Of a stretch of DNA of 64,000 bases, positions 47,017 through 58,200 are shown piece after piece. Every line of letters starts with the position of its first letter. Position 1 is the stretch's first letter. The DNA is from Guillardia theta CCMP2712 (Eukaryota; Cryptophyceae; Pyrenomonadales; Geminigeraceae). The DNA is taken from the NCBI RefSeq assembly GCF_000315625.1, contig NW_005434612.1, positions 78,381 through 142,380 on the forward strand, in the 5' to 3' direction. The position numbers and the translations under genes were made by a program. The notes beneath the pieces are model-generated. The model made no database searches. It worked only from the letters and a program-made list of their open reading frames with translations, and was not told the origin of the DNA.

Positions 47017-47987
47017 TCACTCTCCGTCGAGAGATCGTGCGACACATCGAGCAACTTTCTTCTTGTACGTCGCGTAGTCATCACGGAGTTCCTTCTGCTC
47101 AAATAGGGTCAGGAAAGAATCAAACAACACGACGAGGTCACAGCAGCATCGAGGTTCGCGGGAGATTCATCCGTAGGGTCTGATAGCATTGAGATCACGC
47201 TGATCACAATGGTTTCCACCTGGCCCGGCATGTCATACTAAGACGCTGAAGAAATAAGGGAGAATTGAATTCGGGAGAGGCAGGCGAGCGTTGAGCGACG
47301 ACACTGAAGAGCACAGCAGGCAAACATCCCATGGCATACGGGGATCCTCTAGGCAAGAGGGAAGGGCTATGAGCGGACCGTGTGGATCGGGTTCCAGCGC
47401 ATCGAAGCTGATTCTTGCGGGTTTGTCGCGTCTTCACCGGGCTCGTGCAATATTGAGATGCAGACATCCCCATTGGGGTAAACTATTGTTGCAATGAGAA
47501 CAGTTTCAACATCAGCAGCTCCTGCTCACCATTTGGATGCCAGATGGGTGTGATGAACTTCATCTTGGGAGGTCTGTCGGGATAGCTGGAAACAGCCCAA
47601 TCAGCCCCAACATCCCCTCATCGCCCATTCTCAGACCTCTCCGGGAATTTCAGCTTCGCGTTAAAGATGCCCCCCTCACTGCATCGCAAGCCATTAGCAT
47701 TTCAGGGGAATGACAAGCATGCAGTACTAGAGCGTGTCGGGAGGCCCTGTGATGCAGATATCCCATTCGTAGATGTTGGAATCATCGGACAACCCTGTCA
47801 ACACTGAGATAAGTACCAGTATCATTGAGCTCTGCAAGTTCGACCAGCTGAGAAAAACTCTGGAGGCTTCTTGACCAGATCTGAGGGGAGTGTAAGGGCC
47901 GAGAGTCCAACACGAGCTCTGTAATGTTCAACCTTTCAACTGCTGATGTAAAAGCAGAGCTGCACGAGACTGAGAAGGTCCTGACAT
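47017..47987 (-). CDS. UBC7: Ubiquitin-conjugating enzyme E2, UBC7/UBE2G-like
   Basis: Read from ATG at 47987, a chain of small exons rebuilds a full E2. Blocks in order are [55 protein letters not shown], the active-site segment [33 protein letters not shown], and [12 protein letters not shown] before the stop at 47017. About eight short introns are needed. The HPN triad, the catalytic Cys in DVCIS and the acidic insert after it are as in the UBE2G/UBC7 branch, which works with ER-associated degradation ligases. I see no missing key residue. Confidence 0.88.
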
Positions 47988-49156
47988 CTCACGAATTCCT
48001 CTCTATCTTGTGGGTATTGATCTGTGGAGTAGGCGATATCAGATAATTTCGTAAGACATACAACTGCATACCCGACGAGACTTCCAACAGCCGATTCCCG
48101 TTGTGTGGAAGCTCAGTCCAGAACTATCTGAGAATGCTATGGTCACTCATGGTAATTCTCAAATCTCTCCACTAGTTTCAATCTAGGGTTACAAGACGCA
48201 TACAAGCTCCTCATTCAAACCTTCTATAAGATACATTTTCAAGCACGACTTTTGTGCGAATGTTCCACCATGCCATGCTAAAGTAAAATTAACAAAAAAA
48301 AAAATTACTCCTAATACAAGCTGCCAACAACTGACTTTCACAGCTGGAAATGAGAGTTTGAAAAGATGCTTGAACACCCTCTTCTCCTGTTTCTCTCCTC
48401 CTGCATCCCATTTTCGTTTTATGGAGATCCCTGCTTTCATCCACCACCCAAGATAACATTCGACACAACACCAGCACTCTCCATCGGTTTAGTCACGGCG
48501 ACAAGTAGCATGGACAACGCTTGCCTGCATATCCCCTGGTCTTCGGCTCCTCCATCCTCGTGTCATCCTCAAACTGATTCTCAATCTCCTTCCCAACCAA
48601 CTCTCCTCTCCCTCTCCCCTTCCTTCTCCTCACCATTGCACTTCCTACCCCCCTCCCTCTCCTTCTGCCCCACCCATTCTCCCCCTTGGACATCGCGTCT
48701 GATTGGCACGCGTCTTCTTCCTTGTCCTTCTTTTGCTCTAATCCCTTTCCTCTCACCATCCCCAAATTTTCCTATTCTCATAATTAGAAAATAGCTCACC
48801 CTCACCCCCCTTTCGCTCTGTACTGAATCAAGTTCCCTCCTAAAAATGGTACTGCCGAATTTATTACTAAACCACATTGGTACAAGAAAGCTACTGCAGA
48901 TAGTTAGAGTAACACTACCGGTTCTAAAATATGTACAAAACTTTTTCACTTAATTTATTTGACCTACCCACCCCTCTTTTGAAATTCTGTGAGAAGCCAG
49001 AAGATTCGATATCTACTAGGCTCTATAGTCAAACAATCCCAGCTTCATAGTCAAACGCCTGGTCAGTCTGCACTGCAGGACCGGGCAGCGACCGGGCCCG
49101 GACCGGGCTGTAGACTTCTGTAAGGGTTGGCCCGTTCCGCTGTGCAGCGAACGAGG
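47988..49156. other. Intergenic region
   Basis: No gene is supported. It has pyrimidine-rich tracts (48540-48700), an AT-rich part (48780-48960) with acctacccacccctctttt near 48961, and a GC-rich island at 49078-49112 (gaccgggcccggaccgggc). The last part holds the promoter of the next gene. Confidence 0.45.
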
Positions 49157-50892
49157 ATGGCGGATGATGCGGAGAAGATGCGGGCCAGGAGAGAGCGAGC
49201 AGCTGCATGGGCGGCTCAGAGGAAGGCAGAGATCGCATCCCATCCTAGTGATAGCACAGATACCAACATGACAACGAACAACAACTCGAAGGCCGACTTG
49301 AACTCGACGGGGATGAATCAGTGGGTCAAAAGCGAAACTGGAGCGGAGAGCGCAAGCACGGCATCTGGGAACGATAAGGGACACCAACACGCAGCACAGA
49401 GCTGGCTCAATTGGTCGCACCAAGTTGTGGGGAGTGCCGAGAAAGCAAGCAGTGCCAGACAATCAGAGTCTGGAATTCGTGCAGAGATGGTGAGTTGGAA
49501 GAACAGGGAGGGTGGGATACAGACGTTGGCGAATTCCTACGGAACCCACAACAGTGCTGGTATGCAGCAAGAAGAGGTTGAAAGGATACTGGAGGACATG
49601 GACGAAGATTACCGTTTACCGAGGACCTATGAGCCGCAAGGATACATCGATGTGTCTCGGTGTGAAATTGCAACCATGGTACTTCACTATCCTTTCAAGG
49701 CGATGATGTGATACCGTGACAGGAAAAACCGATTTCTTGTGATAATATTGGATATCAGATGTTGATGAAAATGGGATGGAAGGGTCGGGACTTGATTGCG
49801 CTTTGATCGATTTGGAATGACGATGTCGTAGGCCATGGAAATGGACTCGGGCGGTCTTCGCATGGTATCGTCGACCCTATTCCTTTGACGTCAAAAGATG
49901 TCCTGGACCTTGGATCAAGGGTTGGAGTCGGTAAAATGGAAGAAGAGAACGAAATGCACGAAGTAGCGACAGAGTCTCGCAATGCTCTCGAAGCAGAGAT
50001 TCAGGCATGTCCAAACATGCAATGGAATTTTTTTTCAGTGAATGATTTATTTGTTGGTCACCTGTAGGCAAACGAGTCCGAGGAAAGGAAGAAACGACGA
50101 GAAGATGTGAGATTATTTGGCCATTCTTTCTGTCCTTTTTCTTTTCAACGCTGTTCTAATCAATTTGCTAGATGGTGCTGCGAGAAACAAAGATCAAGGA
50201 AGAGATCAAAGAAATCGTGCGGGTTTTCTATTGCGAGATCTGCGATAAACAATACACGTAATATTCTTGCTTTAGATAGAAATTCAATTCTTACTGTTTA
50301 GCCCAGCACGGACGGGCAATATCAAGAACACTTGAATTCTTACGATCACCATCACAAAAAGAGATTTGCAGAATTTCAAAAAGAGCACAAGGTACTTCTT
50401 TGGCTGCAAGCAGCGTAGGGACTTCGATAGTAACACAGCAACAAGGCCATGAAGGGTGGTCCAACCATGGAAGAGCGCCAAAGAAAGGAACAGAAGCGGC
50501 TTGAGAGGGAGATTGCTGCTCGCTCAGCAGCTTTCAAGGCTGCAGCAGTAGCACGGTGCTCTTCATTCTCAAGGGGCCAAATATTGGATTGACATGTTCA
50601 TGTAGATCAGGAGAGACTGAAGAAAATACTGCAGAACCTCCGAAAGAGCAGGAGCCTGCTCAAAACGAGCTCACATCCAACTCTGCTCCCGTCAAGTTTG
50701 GATTTGCGTCAAAACCTAAGGTGCATCTGTAACTGCTTTCTTTGTCCAAGGGGCTGATAACTTCGTATCCAGGCAAAGGCGGTACAAGCCAAAAAGCCAG
50801 TAGCTCGACCTCCGGTGTGCTTTATATGTTTTGTAATGGGCTCGTGTGTGATGAGAACGCAGGTTATGGGATTCGGGGACGATAGTGACTAA
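49157..50892 (+). CDS. G-patch and C2H2 zinc-finger protein (GPATCH8/ZNF804-like)
   Basis: ATG at 49157. Exon 1 encodes a basic N-terminal helix (KMRARRERAAAWAAQRK) and a Ser/Asn-rich linker. The next exons give a G-patch (NIGYQMLMKMGWKGHGNGLG) at ~49.74-49.87 kb. A C2H2 finger then spans an intron: FYCEICDKQY (~50.2 kb), then QEHLNSYDHHHKKRF (~50.35 kb). A coiled region (RQRKEQKRLEREIAARSAA) and a conserved-looking tail (VKFGFASKPK, VMGFGDDSD) complete it, ending at 50892. One intron starts with GC (gcatgt after 50004). This domain order matches nuclear RNA-processing proteins; G-patches activate DEAH helicases. Confidence 0.8.
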
Positions 50893-51794
50893 ACATCGTC
50901 ATCATGCATCTCACAGGGAATTACGTGTGCTGAGTCAGCTAAGATGAAACTAGGCGATGAGAGAAATTAGGAATCTAATTACCCCAATTTCAGAGCAATT
51001 TTCCGTTTACAACTTGATGTATTCTGCACATTGGTATCGAATCTCTTATCACAGATCTAGTTATCCTCGATCTTGTAGAAAACCTGTGTTCCATGTCAAT
51101 GGACTATCCATACAGGCAACGCAACGCACGTCAGAGGCATGGTCTCCAGCACGCTCATTCGCCATCGAACACGGATCCTGGGTCATCAAAGACGGAGTGG
51201 GTGCATAGCAAAGCTGAGCGAACTGCTGAGCGAAAAGCTGTTGGAAGCATTCAACAAGCTTCAGTTATGTAGAAGAGCAGGAAGATGAACCATTACCCAG
51301 TTGTCTTGTGACGAAACGTAGTCACCGTCCAACAACATAGTCTTGCGAAGGATCTGGAACTGAATAGAGCAATTTCAGCAATTCTCGAAATATTGTAAAT
51401 CTGAAAGATTTTTTTAAGATAGTGAACTTGTTCAACAACAGCAAAACGAGACGGTTTCGTTCAAATGTTTCTTCAAAACACAACCAAAATCGGAAAGCAA
51501 CTTCTTGTCATCAAGGTGAAACATTCATCAGTTCAACAAAATCTCACACAGCCCATGCACACGAAGTTGTCATTCGTTGCACTGTGGCATCAAGGAACAC
51601 CCCTCAGTCCTCGTTCCTCACTCTCAAACCCGTCACCGGACATCGTTGCTGGACAAATTCAATGAGAAGGGAGCGGCATTACCATGGCTGATCCTATTTC
51701 GGGTAACAGTGACCCCTGAATCTTTTTTTTACTTCAATTTTTAGTCAAGAGGTTGCACCCGAGTCCACCTCACGGCAGCTCAGGGTCTTCTTTA
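50893..51794. other. Intergenic region
   Basis: No gene seen. Short open frames are unconvincing. An AT-rich stretch lies at 51385-51430. It may hold the 3' UTR of the G-patch gene. Confidence 0.4.
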
Positions 51795-51965
51795 CTCAAA
51801 GTTAAGTTAAAGATCAGTACGAGGACAATCAGGAGAGTCGAGGAGGCTTGACCCTGACACTTGGTTCCGGCGCTTAGCACGCCGGACACAAGTATTGCTG
51901 GCTCTACTCTCCTCAGCCGATTGTCCTCGTGATAGTACTGATTTTTAACCTAGTGAACTTTGAGA
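51795..51965. repeat. Foldback element with ~50-bp inverted arms
   Basis: The left arm (51795-51840: ctcaaagttaagtt, agatcagtac, gaggacaatc, aggagagt) is matched in reverse complement by the right arm (51904-51965: actctcct, gattgtcctcgt, gtactgat, aactttgag), with a few mismatches and small indels. The loop is ~60 bp and holds a small inner palindrome (ccggcgcttagcacgccgg, ~51868-51886). It could be a MITE or a transcribed hairpin. Confidence 0.75.
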
Positions 51966-52978
51966 GCGGCCTGGGCCAGTGATTGCCGCGTGCGGCGGGG
52001 CCCGGGGGGCCCCCGACGCCGAACTTGAAACCCGGATTCAAGTTCCGGGCCCGGGGGCCCGCACACGACCCTCAGACCCCAACTTCCAGTGAAAGCCCCA
52101 GAATGGTTGAAGAAACTTGGACCAAGGGCGTCACGGTGCCTGACCTGAGTCACTTTCAGGGTGACACCGTCAGTGTCAGGGTCACCGTGTCACGTGTATT
52201 GCTCGAATAAACAAACTTAAACTTTTGAGCCTCCGGGTGTAGTGGGTGAGCGGGTAGGCCCGGTGGTGGGACTCAGGGACGGGGAGGAGAGGAGAGGAGA
52301 GGAGAGGAGAGGAGAGGAGAGGCCCTGAGAAGCCTTGAGGGATCCCCTTCGGTCCTCTCCCTAGTAGAAAGCCATCCGCCTCAGACCATCAGTACCAAAT
52401 GTTCAAAAGGCAGCGACAAGACATACCCGGAAGATCAGTACCATCTCTCACAAAAGGAGCAACAAGACATAATGGTTAAGTGACACACTATGACCAATGG
52501 TGACCCAAATCTCAAAAAAAACGTCGAAATCGCGGTGTGGTGCAAACCCCGAACGGTAAAACAACAAAGGAGCAACGAGAATATAGAATGTTGTGATTAA
52601 AAAAAAAGAACATCCCTGCAAATCCACCGGTACAAATCAATTCTTCCGAAGTCTAACTACCCGTCTGTTTATCTATCAAAGTAGAAGTAGGGGTGGGTAC
52701 CAGGTTTGTGGCTCAACAAACTTCGAATATTTCCCGCCTTCCCGCCTTCCCGCCTTCCCGCCTTCCTCCGAAGTCTAACTACCCGTCTGTTTATCTGTCA
52801 AACTTGAGTAGGGGTGGGTACCAGGTTTGTGGCCTTCCCGCCTTCCCTCCCTCCCATCCTCCCTCCCGCCTTCCATCACTCCCTTCTTCCCGCCCTCCCT
52901 CCCGCATCCACTCCCACTCTCACTCCCTCCCTCCCTCATTCCCGCCTTCCGAAGCTCCCGCGTTCACCCTGATCAAAT
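51966..52978. other. Repeat-rich region upstream of Fanzor
   Basis: A GC island lies at 51985-52065 (ggggcccggggggcccccg; ccgggcccgggggcccg). Next are a (gagga)n run at 52284-52321, two direct copies of a ~67-bp unit (52645-52711 and 52767-52832), and (cttcccgc)n or (ccctc)n runs at 52735-52950. No gene is supported. It may include the left end of the Fanzor element, but no clear terminal inverted repeat was found. Confidence 0.55.
52645..52832. repeat. Direct repeat, ~67 bp, two copies
   Basis: tccgaagtctaactacccgt... through taggggtgggtaccaggttt occurs at 52645-52711 and 52767-52832 with few differences. The copies are separated by a (cttcccgc)n run. They sit 150-330 bp upstream of the Fanzor start codon and contain the reverse complement of gtacccacccct, seen also at 3231. 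Confidence 0.85.
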
Positions 52979-54882
52979 ATGGGGAAAAGGAAAAGAGGAA
53001 AACAAAGAAAGTCTTGTTCTGATTCACAGACGACTGTCAAGATGTGTTTGAAAAAACATCTCAAACAACACACAATGATCGGTGTGATTGATGATTGGGT
53101 GAAACACATAAGCAAAATAAGCCATCGAGGTAGCATCATCTTCAATCATCTATTGTTATGGTGTTTTGAGAAGGATTCAAGGCAAGGTGATGATACGTAC
53201 ATTACAAGGCTGTTTGATCAGATATACAATCGTACTAGAAAAGTAACAGACAAAGAAAAAGAAGAAGGGATGCAAGAAGAAACGGTCAAGACCAATGGTG
53301 GAGAGAAAGTTTTCTTTCGGACCTGTTTTCTGATGGGTGAAAAACGCAGAGGTAATGCAATTCAGTTTGATATTTTAGACGATATCTACCAATACAACGC
53401 AGGAAAGAAGGGGATATTCGAGTACTGTACTATTCTGCTGATCAATATGCAACAAATTTCCAAAATTACATATTCTATACGATGGGACAAAAACAGACTA
53501 GATACATAAAGGAATGGGGAAAGCTCAATGGGATTTCTTCAGAAAAGGAGATACAGGATATACGGAATACAGTAAACGGATGGAGCTTTCCACCAAAAAC
53601 TCGTGTTCTCGAAAGACAGGATGTCATTGATTTCATAAGGGAACAAAAAGAGATCATTGGATGGGACAATCATTATAACTTGTCATGGGCCCGTGACAAA
53701 ATCAAGAAAAACCCTGAACAGCAAAAATGGATGCAATTACACATGCCAAATCTTGTCAAGTACCATTTTTCGGTTCTGAGGTTTTTGGAGATTCATGATA
53801 TATCTGGTCGATACACGATCGCTCCGATTTTTCAGATACGCAAACAATTTATTCGCGTAGACATTTGGCGTTTATTCTACATTATGGATCAATCTGGTCT
53901 GTTGCAATATTCAAAGGGTGGGAAAAGCAAATGCATGAAAAAGTTCATACAACAAAAGCATAAGCGATTCTTGTCGGTGTTGAAGCTACAATCAAATTTG
54001 AGAAAGAAAGGGACAGTTGATAGCATACAGACTGACGGAGTCGCACTCTGTGTGACGTTCAAGAAGAGAATACACAATGAGACAGACAATACTACTACAA
54101 AGAAAAGCAAAACAAGAGATTGTGATGTGTCCTCAAGACGAGTTATTGCAATCGATCCTGGTCGCAATGTACTGATATGCGGTGTCGAGCAAATACCTGG
54201 TCAAGAAAAACCAAAGCAGTATCGATATACTCGAAGGCAGTACTATCATGAGTCTCATATTACTCAGAATAACGCCAAGTTAGAAAAATGGAGACAATGC
54301 ATAACAGAAGAATCAAACGATATTGCAAGAGTGTCAGCAAAAACGTCTCGGTTGGATCACTTTGAAAGATACATCGACACCGTGGTGAGACTAAGCGAGA
54401 TCCTGTTCGAACACAATTGTCAAAACAAGTTCGCACGCCTGAAGATGGATAACTACATCCACAAACACAAGGCGATTGATACGTTCTTCAAGAAGATGAA
54501 AGGTAATGGTTCAGATCAAAATCCAATAATTGCATACGGTGATGCATCATTCGGTTGTACTGGGCGTGGAGAGAAGTCAGTGCCTGTAAAATGGATCAAA
54601 AGGCGATGTCAGAACTTCTTCGAGGTGACGGCAGTTGATGAATACAGAACAACAAAATGTTGCAATCAATGTCATCAAGAATTGTATGATTTGAGACGCA
54701 AACAAATCAACAAGAATGGTATACTTGCTGACGAAGTGTCAGTGGTGCGGGGTTTGAAATGGTGCAGATCCACCAATTGTGTTCAAAACCGTATCAAGTC
54801 TCGTGATGTCAATGCTGCTATGAATATTCTATTGTGCTACATGTCTCTACCAGCACGACCAGATTTTCTGAAACGGCCTTGA
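52979..54882 (+). CDS. Fanzor1-like RNA-guided nuclease (TnpB homologue), apparent frameshift
   Basis: Two overlapping frames form one ~635-residue protein. The first (52979-~53425) starts with a basic nuclear-signal-like stretch (GKRKRGKQRK). The second is coding from ~53428 (YSADQYATNFQNYIFYT) to the stop at 54882. Counting from Met 53482, the RuvC-like nuclease shows VIAIDPGRN (D225), AYGDASFG (354), DEYRT (E387), a zinc ribbon CC..C (393-397) with C428 and C433, and SRDVNAAMN (D442). In most Fanzors the catalytic Glu is moved to the region of E387, which fits here. Fanzors cut DNA guided by an RNA made from the element's 3' end. Codon use is AT-rich compared with neighbours, consistent with a mobile gene. 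The frame break is a decay mutation, a sequencing error or an unrecognised intron. Confidence 0.85.
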
Positions 54883-55204
54883 ATCACACATGGGTCTGGT
54901 TATACTTCAACCTGTTCTTCATAGAAAGGATGAAGTACGAGTCAGACACAAGGAAATATTGGCGTGTGGGTCTTCCATGATCCATAATTTCGACGGAAAA
55001 TTTAGAATTTTGAAATTTTATGTTTTGTGTCGTTTAGCTAATAATCTAGCCGCTGGTAGGATTAGCTTTTCTTTTTTTGGGCCACCCCTCCCACCTTCTC
55101 TCCCCTCCTCGTACTACCCCCTACCCCTGGCTAGAGCGGCCTCGCACCCCCTCGCTCCCTCGCTGCACGTACCCCCCTTTCCCCTCCCCTTCCTCGGCCC
55201 TACA
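54883..55204. other. Fanzor 3' flank, candidate guide-RNA region
   Basis: About 200 bp of AT-rich sequence follows the Fanzor stop before the pyrimidine-rich leader of the U-box gene. A 7-bp stem (tacttca/tgaagta, 54902-54936) is visible. In characterised Fanzors the guide RNA overlaps the 3' end of the ORF and the element's right end, so this is where to look. An open frame runs from 54890 into the U-box gene, but its sequence is not protein-like. No RNA is proven here. Confidence 0.35.
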
Positions 55205-58200
55205 ATGGCAGCGAACCAGGGAGCGCTCCCGTCCTTCATCTGCCCCATCAGCATGGCGCTCATGACCGATCCTGTCACCAGCTGCGATGGCCACACCTAC
55301 CAGAGATCCTCCATCGAGACCTGGCTCCGCCATCGTCTCTCCAGCCCCCTCACCGGCGCCCTCCTCCCCTCCGACCACCTTGTCCCCAACCTCGCTCTCC
55401 GCAGCGCCATCCAGGAGTGGCAGGAGCGACACGCGCTGCTCGTCCCCAGACACGACGTGGAGATGGAGCGGCAGCCTATCTCAGCAGGCTCCTCCCAGAC
55501 CCTCTACATAGGTCACCTCCGCCTGCGAGGAAGGAGAGCAGGGCCCGGCAAGATCAAGGTAGCCGTGCTCAAGCTCAGGCAAGACGACGGCGGCAGACAA
55601 GCCGCGGTCATGCTGAGGCTCGGGCCGCATCCTCGGCTTGTACGCTACATGGGGCAGAGCGAGGACGCCGACGGCTGTCCCCTGCTGCTGACCGAGCTCG
55701 CCGAGCTGGGGTCGCTGAGGGAGGCTCTGCTGGGGAGGCTGGCGGGGCAGGTGACGCGAGGGCACCAGACGGCGATGATGCAGCAGATCGCGCAGGGGAT
55801 GGAGCACCTGGCTGAGCAGCGTGTCGTGCACCGGGACCTCGCGGCTCGGCACGTGCTGGTGATGGGCTTCGACAAGGAGGACGTGCGGAGGACGTCGGTG
55901 AAGGTGGCGGGGTACGGGCGGGCAGCGGAGCTGGTGGACGGCAGTGACGGGAGGGTAGCGGGGAGAGCGCTGCCAGTGCGGTACATGCCCCCAGAGTGCA
56001 TGCAGAGAGGCCGGTGCTCGGAGAAGAGCGACGTGTGGGCCTACGGGGTCACGTGCTGGGAGATCCTGACCTCGGGCATGACCCCCTATTACCCCATGAC
56101 GGACCCGACTGTGATCGGGTACGTGTGCGGGGGTGGGAGGCTGCCTCGAGAGCACCTCCTCGGAGGATGCCCGGACGGGTTGTGGGCCGTGCTTGAGAGC
56201 TGCTGGGCGACGAGGGAGGAGGACCGCCCCACGTTCGCCGAGCTTGCGGTAGCTGTAGGAAGAGCCGGAGCCGAGGGGGATGAGGGGGCTGCTGCATGGA
56301 CATGGTCAGACAGGACGCCTGGACAGCAGCGGGCAGGGGCCGGCAACCAGTCACTATGCCGAGGCATACGCAGCATGGCAGAAGCTGCATGGAGAAGGAT
56401 CGGAGAGGCAGCGGGGGGAGGGATCGAGGCGGTGGCGAGGAGAATCAGGACGCGCAAGTACGGAGAGCTCGTGGAGCTGCAAGAGTCAGCTTGCACCGCC
56501 TTGGAGTCCACGGGGAGTGACGCTCTCAGCTCGCTGAGGACGGGAGCTCAGGCGCTGCCGGTCGGGGCGTCGGCAGCGGTAGGGGCACAAGACAGCAGCG
56601 GGATAGAGCAGCCGGCAAGGGAGGCATGGAGGCTGCTGAGGACGGGAGCTGACGACAGCATAGAGGCGGTGATGCAGGAGATGAGGACGTACGAGGCTCT
56701 CGCGGAGGTACAGCAGGCTGCGTGCAAAGCCTTGGTCAGCATGGCTCAGAACGGGGAGGCTGACAAGGTCAAGGCGCGGGAGGCGGGAGCGATCGAGGCC
56801 GTCGTCAGCGCCATGTCCACGCACGCTGACGACGCTGGTGTACAGCAGGCTGCGTGCTGGGCCCTGAAGAACACTGTAAGCTTGATGAAAGAGAGCCAGG
56901 CACGGGCGCGAGAGGCGGGAGCGATCAAGGCCGTCGTCAGCGCCATGTCCACGCACGCAGACGATGCGGGGGTACAGCAGGCTGCGTGCGAGGCCCTGGT
57001 TCTCACTGTCAGGTTCAGCGAAGAGAGCCAGGCACGGGCGCGAGAGGCGGGAGCGATCGAGGCTGTCATGAGATGCCTCGACAGGCATGCGGACGACTTG
57101 AAAGTACAGCAGGCTGCGTGCAAGGCCCTAATGCACACAATGCAGTACATCCGACACCAGGGCACAGCGAGAGATGCAGGAGCGATCGAGGCCGTCGTCA
57201 GCGCTATGACCAGGCACGAGAGCAACGCAAAGATACAGCAAGGTCTATGCGAGGCGATGACAGCGATAGCAAAGAGCCACGAGCAGAACAAGCTCCCGGC
57301 CATGCAGGCGGGAGCCATCGAGGCCGTTGTCAGCGCCATGTCCACGCACGCGGAAGACGCTGGGGTACAAAGATCTTCTTGTGAAGCACTTCAGAGCATG
57401 ACGAAGGGCATGGCTGACCGCCGGGCGCGGGCGCGGGCGCGGGAGGCGGGAGCGATCGAGGCCGTCGTCAGCGCCATGTCCACGCACGCGGACGAGATGT
57501 ACTTGCATTGGTCAGCATGCAAAGCGCTCCAGAGCATGACGAAGGACATGGCTGACAGCCAGGCGCGGGCGCGGGAGGCGGGAGCGATCGAGGCCGTCGT
57601 CAGCGCCATGTCCACGCACGCGGAAGACGCTGGGGTACAAGGATCCTCTTGTGAAGCACTTCAGAGCATGACGAAGGACATGGCTGACAGCCAGGCGCGG
57701 GCGCGGGAGGCGGGAGCGATCGAGGCCGTCGTCAGCGCCATGTCCACGCACGCGGACGACCGATGGATACAGCGTGACGGATGCAAGGCTTTGCACAGCA
57801 TGACGAAGGACATGGCTGACAGCCGGGCGCGGGCGCGGGAGGCGGGAGCGATCGAGGCCGTCGTCAGCGCCATGTCCACGCACGCGGACGACCAATGGCT
57901 ACAGCGTGGCGGATGCAAGGCCTTGTACAGCATGACGAAGGACATGGCTGACAGCCGGGCGCGGGCGCGGGAGGCGGGAGCGATCGAGGCCGTCGTCAGC
58001 GCCATGTCCACGCACGCGGACGACCGATTGATACAGAGTGAAGGATGCAAGGCCTTGCGCAGTATGACGAAGGACATGGCTGACAGCCGGGCGCGGGCGC
58101 GGGAGGCGGGAGCGATCGAGGCCGTCGTCAGCGCCATGTCCACGCACGCGGACGACCAATGGCTACAGCGTGGCGGATGCAAGGCTTTGCACAGCATGAC

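Noticed and set aside
52200-55100. A TnpA-like Y1 transposase or other transposase partner for the Fanzor gene
   Set aside because: No HUH/Tyr motif or second mobile ORF was found nearby on either strand.
54890-55204. N-terminal extension of the U-box protein frame
   Set aside because: The translated sequence is compositionally odd (Pro/Ser/Leu runs), overlaps the Fanzor 3' flank and precedes a good ATG directly before the U-box.
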